This document shows, in pieces, positions 9,917 to 18,336 of a stretch of DNA of 25,645 nt. The notes under the pieces were generated by a model. It worked only from the letters and a program-made list of their open reading frames with translations. It searched no databases and had not been told where the DNA came from. Position 1 is the stretch's first letter. Every line of letters starts with the position of its first letter. Source of the DNA: Pseudomonadota bacterium (GTDB lineage Bacteria; SAR324; XYD2-FULL-50-16; JAHJRI01); assembly GCA_022360105.1 (NCBI GenBank), contig JAKSDL010000288.1, positions 1 through 25,645 on the forward strand, in the 5' to 3' direction. Position numbers and translations under genes: made by a program.

Positions 9917-10840
9917 ATGAATGTGCACAAATATGATTTAAATCTGCTGGTAATTTTCGACATGATCTACCAGGAACTGCATCTGACCAGGGCAGGTACA
10001 CGGCTGAATATGAGCCAGCCTGCCATGAGCCAGGCATTAAAAAAACTTCGGGATACCTTTGAAGATCCGTTGTTTGTCAGGAGTGGCAAGGATTTGGTTG
10101 CTACAGAACTTGCGCAGCAAATCGCATCACAGGTTAAACAGGTCGTTTCCATGGCCGAAAAGGCCTTTCAGGACAGGGGAGAATTCGATCCCGCCACCGC
10201 AAAGCGAACCTTTCGACTAACCATGAGCGACTATACGGAAATGGTGATGATGCCTCTTTTATTTAAAAGGATCCAAAACGTTGCTCCCAATATTAAAATC
10301 GAAAGCAGTCATCTGTCCTCTAAAGACTATCACTCGGGCCTTGAAAAAGGTGATTTTGATATTGTACTTTCCTGCGCACTATACTTCAAAGCGAATGCAT
10401 ATCGTCAAAATCTGTTCGACGACAGAGAGGTGGTCGTTGTCAGGGCTGATAGTCCAATTTTGCAAGAGAAACTGACCCTGGAAAGATACGTCTCCTTGAA
10501 CCACGCACAATTTCATTGGATGGAGGGGGATAACGAAATCGATGAAGAATTGAAAAGAATGAACCTGGAGCGTAGGGTTCTTCTGGAAGTCCAGCATGAG
10601 ATGGTGCTGCCCCTGGTTTTGAGGAATAATGACTTGTTGGTGAATATGCCGTTGCGCATGGCAAAACTATTCAAGGAATTGCTGCCCCTGGAGATCCTTG
10701 AGTTGCCTTTGAAACCCATTGAATATTCCTTCAACCAACACTGGCATGAACGAAATCACCATGACCCGGCCCACAGCTGGTTAAGGCAGGAGGTTTTCCA
10801 GGTCGCAAGTTCGCTTCCCCCAAATACGGAACTTAATTAA
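9917..10840 (+). CDS. LysR-family transcriptional regulator
   Basis: A full-length 307-residue LysR protein. The N-terminal winged helix-turn-helix is clear at residues 6-65: LNLLVIFDMIYQELHLTRAG, then MSQPAMSQALKKLRDTFEDP and LFVRSG. A linker helix follows, then a periplasmic-binding-protein-like effector domain from about 90 to 300 (FRLTMSDYTEMVMMPLLFKR and the GDFDIVLSC block). The N-terminal style resembles the NodD/LeuO/PcpR branch. The effector cannot be read from the sequence. It is divergent from the DUF1127 gene across 138 bases that contain a T-N11-A palindrome and a second inverted repeat. LysR proteins usually repress themselves and activate the divergent gene, so the DUF1127 gene is the most likely target. 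Confidence 0.93.
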   Translation: MNVHKYDLNLLVIFDMIYQELHLTRAGTRLNMSQPAMSQALKKLRDTFEDPLFVRSGKDLVATELAQQIASQVKQVVSMAEKAFQDRGEFDPATAKRTFRLTMSDYTEMVMMPLLFKRIQNVAPNIKIESSHLSSKDYHSGLEKGDFDIVLSCALYFKANAYRQNLFDDREVVVVRADSPILQEKLTLERYVSLNHAQFHWMEGDNEIDEELKRMNLERRVLLEVQHEMVLPLVLRNNDLLVNMPLRMAKLFKELLPLEILELPLKPIEYSFNQHWHERNHHDPAHSWLRQEVFQVASSLPPNTELN

Positions 10841-11171
10841 CCTTCGAGCTTGAGCTTTGCATTTTGCGAGCGGTCCGCCCGATGGGTAACAGAGTTACCC
10901 ATCCTACAGTTCTAAAACACACCGGCTATAATGCCATTCCCCTTCGGGAAAATTGAAACCTACTTAGCGTTTATGGGGACAAGCTGGAATAACCCATGGA
11001 TAAATCGACGATTACGGCAAGGGTGGTTTATTCATAAAAACAGTGAAATGGAGCAGAGCGAGTCAAAATCTATTCTGAATTCTGTGTCCCGGATTCTGTT
11101 GCTAGGACTTACCAATTCATTAAATTAATTATTCCGGGATAAGTCACAGATTCGAAGTGTGAAGCTTAAAT
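10841..11171. other. Intergenic region between convergent lysR and DUF58 genes
   Basis: This 331-base gap separates convergent genes. It holds one copy of a palindromic repeat (10876-10905), a small TTCCC/GGGAA hairpin around 10932, and a loop-less TTATTCCGGGATAA palindrome near 11129. I see no clear terminator with a T-run for either gene. Confidence 0.55.
10876..10905. repeat. Palindromic dispersed repeat, copy 1
   Basis: The core GATGGGTAAC-AGA-GTTACCCATC is a perfect 10-base inverted repeat. The 30 bases from 10876 to 10905 recur exactly, in reverse orientation, at 22797-22826. An identical 30-mer with a palindromic core in two distant intergenic regions indicates a dispersed repeat family. 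Confidence 0.8.
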
Positions 11172-12512
11172 TCATAGTTTTGCACTTCGCTTTAATGAGT
11201 AGTAGCTATTGACAAGATGAATAGGGAGTTTGTCGGGCGTTACATCCAGGGCAGAAACGCCCATTTGTTTGATTCTTTTCTGTCCTTTGTTTCTTTGTTT
11301 CAAATACTCAAAGGTGCCATAGAATCCTAATGCCTGATCAAAGGTTTGAACCGGTGCGGCCAATGTCTTGTTCAGCACCATTTCTCGAAGATTGGCAAAA
11401 AGCACGAGGTGATCTTTGACGAGAAGACTAAGTGCCGGGGTCAGATCTGCAGTGGCTTCATCCCGAAGATTGGAGATCAGGATGATTAAAGAGCGTTTTT
11501 GGTAGTGAGCTTTTAAATATTCTGCAGCTTGCAGATAGTCCGATGCCCTGGTTGAAGGCTGCAAATCATAGAGAGTTGACAGGATTTGGTTGATACCACC
11601 AACGGATTTAACCGGCTTCATCCAGCGATCCTGTTCACCGCTAAAACTCAACAACCCTACGGCGTCTCCCTCATGCAATGCAACATAGGATAACAACAAC
11701 AATGCATTCAAGGCGTGATCAAAGTGACTAAGATTCTCATCCTTGGATCGCATGTTACGTCCCGAATCCAGCATGAAAATCACCTGTTGATCTTTTTCGT
11801 CCTGGTATTCACGTGCAATCAGCTTTTGCCGGCGTGAACTGGCTTTCCAATCAATCCGTCTGGGGCTGTCCCCCTGTTGAAATTCCCTGAGTTGATGAAA
11901 TTCCATACCTTCGCCTCTTCTCTGTTGAAGGCGAATCCCCAATTGTGCGGTTTGATGACTCGTTACTAAATGTATATACCCCTTGATTCGGGAAATATCA
12001 GGGTAAACCTTTACCATCGAAGGATTGCCCTGAGTGCTGCTGAACTGCCAGAACCCGAAGAAACTGGTTTGTAAAACATGCGAAGGTTGAAATCTCAATT
12101 CACCTCGATTCAAAGGTTTGAACCAATAGCTTAAAGAGGATGTTTTCCCGGGCTCCAGTGTGAGCTCAACAGGCAACCCTTCCATCTTCTCTGAAGTGGG
12201 ATATTGATCAAACAGCTTGATTCTGGTGTTGGAAGCAAAGGTGTGTTTTATGCTGATTTTTATTTCAAGCCACTTATCCACGGGAATGACGGAGGGGATA
12301 ACCCTTTGGATTTCCAGTGAAGGTTGATGCCTTTTACCTAAACCATCCAAAAGTGAGAGGATCATCAACACACAGAAATAGATCCCCAGGCCGTATCTGA
12401 TCTGTTCAATGAGGTTTGCATTGGCAGACCAGAAGAGACGAATTGCCACCTCACCCAGTCCTGCCAATATGCCAAAACTCAGAAAAATAAAAAGTCTGGG
12501 AGCTGGTATCAT
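11172..12512 (-). CDS. DUF58 protein with vWA-like domain
   Basis: A 446-residue protein with two N-terminal membrane segments (about 6-28 and 40-58), a beta-rich periplasmic region, then the DUF58 core (PF01882). The core shows FHQLREFQQGDSPRRIDWKA at about 215-234. The vWA-like metal site motif is degenerate: DSGRN (249-253) in place of DxSxS. DUF58 proteins pair with MoxR ATPases, which are thought to remodel or load them, but no client is known in general. The start codon overlaps the moxR stop by four bases (ATGA), so translation is coupled. It is the last gene of a six-gene overlapping operon. Confidence 0.92.
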   Translation of the reverse strand: MIPAPRLFIFLSFGILAGLGEVAIRLFWSANANLIEQIRYGLGIYFCVLMILSLLDGLGKRHQPSLEIQRVIPSVIPVDKWLEIKISIKHTFASNTRIKLFDQYPTSEKMEGLPVELTLEPGKTSSLSYWFKPLNRGELRFQPSHVLQTSFFGFWQFSSTQGNPSMVKVYPDISRIKGYIHLVTSHQTAQLGIRLQQRRGEGMEFHQLREFQQGDSPRRIDWKASSRRQKLIAREYQDEKDQQVIFMLDSGRNMRSKDENLSHFDHALNALLLLSYVALHEGDAVGLLSFSGEQDRWMKPVKSVGGINQILSTLYDLQPSTRASDYLQAAEYLKAHYQKRSLIILISNLRDEATADLTPALSLLVKDHLVLFANLREMVLNKTLAAPVQTFDQALGFYGTFEYLKQRNKGQKRIKQMGVSALDVTPDKLPIHLVNSYYSLKRSAKL

Positions 12513-13516
12513 AACCTGGGTGCTTTAATCTGATCGATAATATCTTGCAGCACGGCATCGGATCTCGTTCCTTCCAATTCCAGCTCTGCAGAGAGAATAA
12601 TTCTGTGTCGAAGTACGGAAGGGGCTATGGTTTTGATATCATCGGGTACCACAAAATCACTTCCCCTGATCAGCGCATGTGCCCTGGCTGTGCGAATAAG
12701 TGCGATACTTCCCCTGGGTCCCGCTCCTTTTATGATTCCCGGCCAGTCTCTGGTGGCCCGTGTAATACGAATAGCATACTCGACGACTTTCTGATCCACA
12801 GGAATCATGGATACCAATTGCTGCAAACCGATAGCCTGTTCCGGCGTCAGTACCTGGTTGAGGTTACTGACATCAAGGACATCTCCTGTTTTCCCTGTGG
12901 TCACTTGCCCAACCATTGTGAATTCCTCTTCTTCAGACGGAAAATCGATGTTAACTTTCATCATGAACCTGTCCAATTCCGCCTCGGGGAGCGGATAAGT
13001 GCCTTCTTGTTCAATAGGGTTCTGAGTTGCCAGCACCATGAAAGGCAGGCCTGTTTTCATGGTCTGTCCTTCAATAGTCACCTGCTTTTCCTGCATGACT
13101 TCCAGTAAAGCCGCCTGGGTTTTAGCCGGTGCCCTGTTAATTTCATCAGCAAGAACCAGGTTGGTGAAAATGGGGCCTTTTCGTATGTCAAACCGTCCCT
13201 GTTTCATATCGTAGAGAGTATGTCCGATGATATCACTCGGCATCAGGTCCGGAGTGAATTGAATCCTTGTAGATTGTCCTGAAAAAGTCTGACCCAGGGC
13301 CCTGACGAGTAATGTTTTACCAAGACCGGGTACACCTTCCAGCAGAACGTGTCCTGAAGCCAGAAATGCAGTCAACACTTCCCGGATAACCTGTTTTTGT
13401 CCGACCACTGCTTTGCCGATTTCGTTTTCAACGGCATTTGCCAGTTTTCCGGCTTGAGCCAATCGCTCTTCCAATTCATTTGATGGTTGTGGGGTGCCTG
13501 TTTCCAGTTCGCTCAT
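12509..13516 (-). CDS. MoxR-family AAA+ ATPase
   Basis: A 335-residue AAA+ ATPase of the MoxR (AAA_3, PF07726) family. Walker A is GVPGLGKTLL at 61-70, Walker B is LVLADEIN at 120-127, and sensor 1 lies in ATQNPIEQ (Asn156). The AELDRF arginine-finger region is at about 169-174, and GPRGS near 256-260 lies in the lid domain with sensor-2 features. All ATPase motifs are intact. MoxR proteins act as chaperone-like motors for the assembly or activation of vWA-containing partners. Four-base overlaps with both neighbours (DUF4350 upstream, DUF58 downstream) put it in the heart of the operon. Its substrate is most likely the DUF58 protein or a complex containing it. Confidence 0.97.
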   Translation of the reverse strand: MSELETGTPQPSNELEERLAQAGKLANAVENEIGKAVVGQKQVIREVLTAFLASGHVLLEGVPGLGKTLLVRALGQTFSGQSTRIQFTPDLMPSDIIGHTLYDMKQGRFDIRKGPIFTNLVLADEINRAPAKTQAALLEVMQEKQVTIEGQTMKTGLPFMVLATQNPIEQEGTYPLPEAELDRFMMKVNIDFPSEEEEFTMVGQVTTGKTGDVLDVSNLNQVLTPEQAIGLQQLVSMIPVDQKVVEYAIRITRATRDWPGIIKGAGPRGSIALIRTARAHALIRGSDFVVPDDIKTIAPSVLRHRIILSAELELEGTRSDAVLQDIIDQIKAPRL

Positions 13517-14751
13517 AGTTTTTTTCCTATCATTTGGAGTGCCTTGATGGTTCTTAAAAACTCCGATTTCTTGTAACGATCTCTTGCAGAGAATGCCTGT
13601 TGAATGTCGGTTCGAGATAAATGTGTGACACGATGAATTGCTTCAATTTTTTGACTATTGCCCATGGCCTGGTAACCCGGCTGCTTTTTCTTCATTCTCC
13701 GATCTACAAAATCCTGCAGTTGTTGAATCATGTAGGATTCCTTTTTTTTGCCCCAGAGAAACCGGCTGCTGGCTACGATATGTTCCATCAACTTTCTGCT
13801 GGGTGTTTCAGTTCCCGGTAGAATCGGACCGAATCGAAAACTTTTCCTCCACAAAAACAGAACCAAAACCAATGTCAGCCAAAGTATCAAGAAATGGGCA
13901 TATTTCCAGATCAACTCCAAAAAGGTGAGCGATCGGCCATAGGATAAAAACCAGACATGATCGGAATTTTCTGCAAATGACTCCAGTAAAAACGCATGAT
14001 CGTTTTTCTGAATATGATGATTTGTCCAAAAGTGAAAGTCAGTGACCAAAGTGAGCAATCCATCGCCAATATCATATTGCGCCATGTGAAGACCTTTTTT
14101 GCTGCGAACGGTTGCAGTCGCTGTTTCGGAATCATCGGCCAGGGCGGAAAAGGTCATAAACTCCACATACAAGGGTTTATCAATGCCTTTGAAATTTATT
14201 TCGACACAGGCGGATTGTTCATGATCTTCCACCACATCGCAGGCTCTGGTATTTTCGGCTTCATTTTCTACCTGATCGACCTTTGCCTCTGTTTCAACTT
14301 CATACACCCTCGCACCTACGGCAGATAGAATGTAGTCGTTTTTGGAATCTTCTTCGGAATCGTCCGAAAACGCATCAAGCCAGGATGTGGTTTTGTTTGG
14401 AGGTTCTGCAAAAAGCATCAGTGAACCACCTCTTTCCACCCAATCATAAAGCTTTTCATGAAACTGCTGAGACAAATGCCTTCGTGAGTCAGTAATGATA
14501 ATTGTGCCATTCATTTGCGAAAGATCTTCATTTTCCTTGAATCCCTTGATAACCGTTGTTTTGATTCCTGATTGATTCAAAAACAACGTTGCCGCATGAT
14601 ACGGGTTTTCACGCGCAGGTCTCTTATATCCTTTATCGATTTCCTCTGTCTTAACCTCAAACAGCAAATACAGCCCCCCTATAAAAGCGCCAAAAATGAC
14701 AGCAAGGATAAGGATCTGCTTAATTGTTGTCGGTGTATTATTTGACTTCAT
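13513..14751 (-). CDS. DUF4350 membrane protein
   Basis: I prefer the ATG at 14751 (412 residues); an upstream TTG at 14793 would lengthen the overlap with the DUF4129 gene. The order is an N-terminal membrane segment (about 10-31, ILILAVIFGAFIGGLYLLF), a large extracytoplasmic domain of the DUF4350 type (ENPYHAATLFLNQSGIKTTV, then GTIIITDSRR and WVERGGSLMLFAEP), a second membrane segment near 292-312, and a basic cytoplasmic tail of about 100 residues. The extracytoplasmic domain looks like the glutamine-amidotransferase-like (ThuA) fold, probably without catalysis. The tail could contact MoxR. Its stop overlaps the moxR start by four bases. An acidic insert with two Cys (RACDVVEDHEQSACVE) sits in the middle and may form a disulfide. 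Confidence 0.85.
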   Translation of the reverse strand: MKSNNTPTTIKQILILAVIFGAFIGGLYLLFEVKTEEIDKGYKRPARENPYHAATLFLNQSGIKTTVIKGFKENEDLSQMNGTIIITDSRRHLSQQFHEKLYDWVERGGSLMLFAEPPNKTTSWLDAFSDDSEEDSKNDYILSAVGARVYEVETEAKVDQVENEAENTRACDVVEDHEQSACVEINFKGIDKPLYVEFMTFSALADDSETATATVRSKKGLHMAQYDIGDGLLTLVTDFHFWTNHHIQKNDHAFLLESFAENSDHVWFLSYGRSLTFLELIWKYAHFLILWLTLVLVLFLWRKSFRFGPILPGTETPSRKLMEHIVASSRFLWGKKKESYMIQQLQDFVDRRMKKKQPGYQAMGNSQKIEAIHRVTHLSRTDIQQAFSARDRYKKSEFLRTIKALQMIGKKL

Positions 14752-16309
14752 CAGGTGTAAATAGTTGCGACCATTGACGATTGATTGTTTCAAATATCGA
14801 ATTATCCAGAATTCGATGACCGTACGCCACTTTTTGCCAGTTGCGAGTCAGGTTGGTAAAAAACTGTGCAACCGTATCAGGCTGACTGGTATTTACCGCC
14901 CTGACGCATTCTTCTTCTGTCAGACTATCCGGAAGTACCATGGACTGCTGGTTTATCAGCACATGGAGGCTGCTGCGATACAATAATCCAAGTGCCTGGC
15001 GATGATCTCCATTTTGCCATAGTGCCAGAGCTCTTTGAGGGATGGTGCTCAGATCGCTTTCATCTGGCGATAATAATTCCAATTCTGTTTTGACCCGGCT
15101 TTGTCTTTGCTTAAGGAAGTCGCTGAATCCTACTTGTTTGATTTTCATTATCTCCTGTCTATAAACCACCACAAGTAAGATGACGATAGCTATTAAGACG
15201 CCCCACAGAATGAATTCGATTAAACTTGCCAGGAAGACTCCGATCAGCTTAAGCCAGGAGGGCCAATCAAAGTCTTTGTCTTCTTCCTCATCATCAAACC
15301 AGTCGTATCGGAATTTCAGAGTTCTTTGGGTTTCAAAGGTATGAAAATCGGGCCCAGCTTTCACGGCCTCAATGCGTTTTTTAGCCTGAACTCTTTTATC
15401 GAGTTGATTGAATTCTGTGCTAAGGGACTGGTTTTTTTCTTCAGCAAAAACTTCCGAAATTGAAAATGCTTGAAAAACCGTTGGTTGCAACAAAAAAAAC
15501 AGAATAAGCGCACCGATCCCTGCGGCTTTGGATAAGGATTCCCTGGTTGTTTGCCGCTGCTGATGGATTTGGCGCAGGTTCCTGAAAACCAGTTCAAGAT
15601 CCCAGCCTTCGAGAATTGTTCTGCGGTTCAGGTAACTGGAGAAGCCACAGGCAACATAAATCGGGGCTATTAACGTCGTGGTAATATAACCAAAAATGAG
15701 CAAAAGAATTTCAAGGGCCGTATTGTTAGTGGTCAAAAAAACCAAAGGATTAACACCAACTTCCTCGGGAATAAAAACCCAGATAAACGCCATCCCCGAA
15801 AACAGCAGCAGTGTTTCAATATGGATACAGGCAAACATTGTCCAGATCACACCGCTATTGTTATCGCTGTGCAAGGTTTGCAGCCGTCTTCTTCTTTCTT
15901 TTGATTTCAGGCCTTCCAACTGGATAACGGGGAGATCAAACGAACGATAAGGACTGAACCGGCGGATGGTCAGGGACATGATAATCTGTTGAATGAACAG
16001 CTTGGGGAATGCCTTGATCGTTTGCCGAATGGTTGGAATGTCCCCAAATACGGCTCTACTCAAAATATGAAGCTGGCTTCGCTCCCACAATGGTTTAAGC
16101 CACCAGAAAACGATCAGCATCAATTGAGCGCTTGAAACCGAACCGATCCAGGTGGTGAGCAAAACAATAGCCAGATAAACAGGCAGGGTAATCGCTATCC
16201 ATGATCCGTACAGACTTGCCCACCATTTGCGAACCATGACAATGCCCAGATCGACGGCTGCCCAGTGATTTCGAGGTCTTAATTGAAGTCTAACCTGATT
16301 GAGATCCAT
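14738..16309 (-). CDS. DUF4129 multi-pass membrane protein
   Basis: Starting at ATG 16309 (523 residues; an upstream TTG at 16345 is less likely), this protein has several N-terminal membrane segments spanning about 40-260. An extracytoplasmic stretch of about 75 residues follows, then another strong membrane helix (LIEFILWGVLIAIVILLVVV) and a cytoplasmic C-terminal DUF4129 domain at about 415-480 (RALALWQNGDHRQALGLLYR, then DSLTEEECVRAV). DUF4129 domains are often fused to transglutaminase domains or encoded with MoxR and DUF58. Here there is no transglutaminase. It overlaps the SpoIIM-like gene by 20 bases and the DUF4350 gene by 14 bases. The function is unknown; a structural core of the membrane complex is inferred. 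Confidence 0.85.
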   Translation of the reverse strand: MDLNQVRLQLRPRNHWAAVDLGIVMVRKWWASLYGSWIAITLPVYLAIVLLTTWIGSVSSAQLMLIVFWWLKPLWERSQLHILSRAVFGDIPTIRQTIKAFPKLFIQQIIMSLTIRRFSPYRSFDLPVIQLEGLKSKERRRRLQTLHSDNNSGVIWTMFACIHIETLLLFSGMAFIWVFIPEEVGVNPLVFLTTNNTALEILLLIFGYITTTLIAPIYVACGFSSYLNRRTILEGWDLELVFRNLRQIHQQRQTTRESLSKAAGIGALILFFLLQPTVFQAFSISEVFAEEKNQSLSTEFNQLDKRVQAKKRIEAVKAGPDFHTFETQRTLKFRYDWFDDEEEDKDFDWPSWLKLIGVFLASLIEFILWGVLIAIVILLVVVYRQEIMKIKQVGFSDFLKQRQSRVKTELELLSPDESDLSTIPQRALALWQNGDHRQALGLLYRSSLHVLINQQSMVLPDSLTEEECVRAVNTSQPDTVAQFFTNLTRNWQKVAYGHRILDNSIFETINRQWSQLFTPDEVK

Positions 16310-17285
16310 TTGTCCGACCCAAAAATACAAAGTAACAAATAACAATCAACCAGAGTACACCCCCAACTGAGAATTTGACGGAAGGAGCTATGCTTGCGGT
16401 CGAAGACCAAAAAGCTTCCAAAAAAGCAGCCACAACCAGCATGGCTATCACTCCGTAAACAATCCTCATGGAGACATTTGCTGATTGCTTCAAGGCCTCG
16501 ATTCGTTTGAAGCGCCCAGGTGATACCAGGGAAGAACCAAGTTTCAGGCCGGCTGCCCCGGCCAGGGCAATGGCAGTTAATTCAAAAGATCCATGTCCGA
16601 TCACAAAGGAATAAAAGGTTGTGGAGTACGCCGGATCGATCATATGGCCGGATACAGTGCCAAGTACCACTCCGTTAAAAACCAGGAAAAAAACAGAGCC
16701 TAGCCCGAACAACAGGCCGCTGGCAAAAGTTCTGAACCCTATACCGATATTGTTCCGGATGTAAAATCCGAACATGGCAAAATCACCTTTGGTACCCCTT
16801 TCTTCCAGCTTGCTTTCCATGCTGTCGTACATCGATTCATACCTGGAAATTGTATCAGGATCGAACACGGCATAGGCCAGATCAGGATAAACATAGGTTG
16901 CGGAGCACATTAACAAGAAAGGACCGAAAAAGAACAGACAGGCCAATGCAGTCCATTTTATTTCCTTCCTGATTAAAGCAGGGTATTCAAACAGGAAAAA
17001 TCTCAGAATTTTTAAAATAACGGTTGGTTTGTGATAATAAAGAACGGCATGTCCTCGTGTGACCAGTTCGTTGAGATGACTGACCAGGTAATTACTGTAG
17101 CCCCTTTCTTTGGCCATGGACAGGTAGTGACACAGTCTGCGATAGCGTTTGGAAAAAGTGAATAGTTCCTCAGAGTAAGCCTTTTTGCCTTTGTTTTCCT
17201 TCTTTGGGCTCTCAAGTCGAACCAGCATCTCTTCAAACTCTTGCCATTCCTGAGAGTATAGATTTTCGAAATGGGCTTGTTTCAT
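16290..17285 (-). CDS. SpoIIM-like (DUF95) membrane protein
   Basis: A 331-residue protein with a long charged cytoplasmic N-terminus (FENLYSQEWQEFEEMLVRLE, then RYRRLCHYLSMAKERGYSNY) and about five membrane segments from residue 112 on. The conserved block GHGSFELTAIALAGAAGLKL near 228-247 is the hallmark of SpoIIM/DUF95 (PF01944). In Bacillus, SpoIIM is part of the peptidoglycan-degrading DMP complex of the engulfing membrane. In non-sporulating Gram-negatives the family occurs beside RDD, MoxR and DUF58 genes. Nothing here suggests sporulation. The start overlaps the RDD stop by four bases (ATGA), and the end overlaps the DUF4129 start by 20 bases. Confidence 0.92.
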   Translation of the reverse strand: MKQAHFENLYSQEWQEFEEMLVRLESPKKENKGKKAYSEELFTFSKRYRRLCHYLSMAKERGYSNYLVSHLNELVTRGHAVLYYHKPTVILKILRFFLFEYPALIRKEIKWTALACLFFFGPFLLMCSATYVYPDLAYAVFDPDTISRYESMYDSMESKLEERGTKGDFAMFGFYIRNNIGIGFRTFASGLLFGLGSVFFLVFNGVVLGTVSGHMIDPAYSTTFYSFVIGHGSFELTAIALAGAAGLKLGSSLVSPGRFKRIEALKQSANVSMRIVYGVIAMLVVAAFLEAFWSSTASIAPSVKFSVGGVLWLIVICYFVFLGRTNGSQSG

Positions 17286-17962
17286 CGGTTACCCCTCAAT
17301 CCGGCTGCTACCTGGTAAAGTTCGGTAACGGCATCTCCGTCGGTTTTACCGAGCAGGGGTGAAAGGATGTTGGCAAGTTCTTTGGAGCGATCCCGGGAGA
17401 GCATCTGGTGACGTTCGGCAAATCCGATAATCGATTGCTGCTCTTTTAATGTCAGGGAAACAGGCATATTGCGTGGTCTTTGCTTGGGAATCTCCAACTG
17501 TTTTTTTGTCTTATCATTGTAAATCACCATGGTCCCGGCTGCCATATCGCCAAGCCTTTTAAAATCCCTGTTAAATACCATGGCGATCAGACCGAAAGTG
17601 TAGGAAAACGGCAGAAAATCCACAACCCGCAGCAGATTTCGGACCATGGAAGCCGACCAGTCAACCGGGGAACCGTCATCATGCACCACACGAATCTTGA
17701 ACATTTTCTTGCCGGGGGTCATTCCACGGCCGACAACCTCAAAGAACACAGGATAGAACCAATACAGAATAAAAAAGGCGATGGCTCCGATGCCGGCACC
17801 CCATTGCCCCAGAAGGCCTGCAATAATTGCTATCACAATATATAATACGAAGTTGATAAGCAGATCGATGGTATAAGCCAGTATCCTAACCAATGGTCCG
17901 GCGACTTCCATGTTAAGGTCGATCCCTTCGGGTGTTTCAAATGTTCTGAGTGTATCCAGCAT
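17282..17962 (-). CDS. RDD-family membrane protein
   Basis: A 226-residue protein with the RDD domain (PF06271): GPLVRILAYTIDLLINF supplies the Arg and first Asp (R26, D33), and GMTPGKKMFKIRVVHDDGSP followed by SMVRNLLRVVDFLPF supplies the later part. About four membrane segments lie between 25 and 140, and a soluble tail of about 70 residues follows. RDD proteins are poorly defined; some members affect ion tolerance or transport. It is the first gene of the six-gene overlapping operon. I found no good Shine-Dalgarno before the ATG and no clear promoter in the 374-base gap upstream. Confidence 0.92.
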   Translation of the reverse strand: MLDTLRTFETPEGIDLNMEVAGPLVRILAYTIDLLINFVLYIVIAIIAGLLGQWGAGIGAIAFFILYWFYPVFFEVVGRGMTPGKKMFKIRVVHDDGSPVDWSASMVRNLLRVVDFLPFSYTFGLIAMVFNRDFKRLGDMAAGTMVIYNDKTKKQLEIPKQRPRNMPVSLTLKEQQSIIGFAERHQMLSRDRSKELANILSPLLGKTDGDAVTELYQVAAGLRGNR

Positions 17963-18336
17963 TTTGCGTTAGAATGTTCGGATAATGTCAAAGGTAAAAG
18001 TAAATTGTGACTGGCTTGTATACATCAGGTGCAGGTCTTAACTTCATAATAACCGTTTTGTTTACTCACTTATCCACACTTCTCTGCAAGGGAAGTTTTT
18101 TAAAACCTGGGTAAACCAGCTTGCGAACATCAGCCCGGTCTTGTTCTCTATTATCTGGGAACGCAGTAAATATTCATTACGAGCGTTTCAAAGATTTCTT
18201 TAATAAACACTTTCCGTCCTGAAAAATGCAGATTTCAATGACCTAGAGCGGTATTCCCAAGCTAGTCGATTGTAGTCAAAATAATTAGTGCCTTCAGCGT
18301 TAGATCATCAAACGCTGTTCTTTAAGTCAAATTTCT
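17963..18336. other. Intergenic region upstream of the RDD-MoxR operon
   Basis: A 374-base gap that should hold the operon promoter, though I see no confident -35/-10 pair. A perfect 7-base hairpin, CAGCGTT/AACGCTG, lies at 18295-18317 just beyond the end of the next minus-strand gene. On that strand no T-run follows it, so its role as terminator is doubtful. Confidence 0.5.

Noticed and set aside
10931..11128. Plus-strand frame of 65 codons after lysR
   Set aside because: No ribosome site and no recognisable composition. It lies in a convergent intergenic gap with repeat elements.
12545..13108. Plus-strand frame of 187 codons
   Set aside because: Antisense to the moxR gene, whose AAA+ motifs are unmistakable; the frame is a mirror of its codon bias.
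16290..17285. Evidence for sporulation from the SpoIIM-like gene
   Set aside because: The SpoIIM/DUF95 family is widespread in non-sporulating bacteria and no other sporulation gene is present; the surrounding genes are of Gram-negative type.
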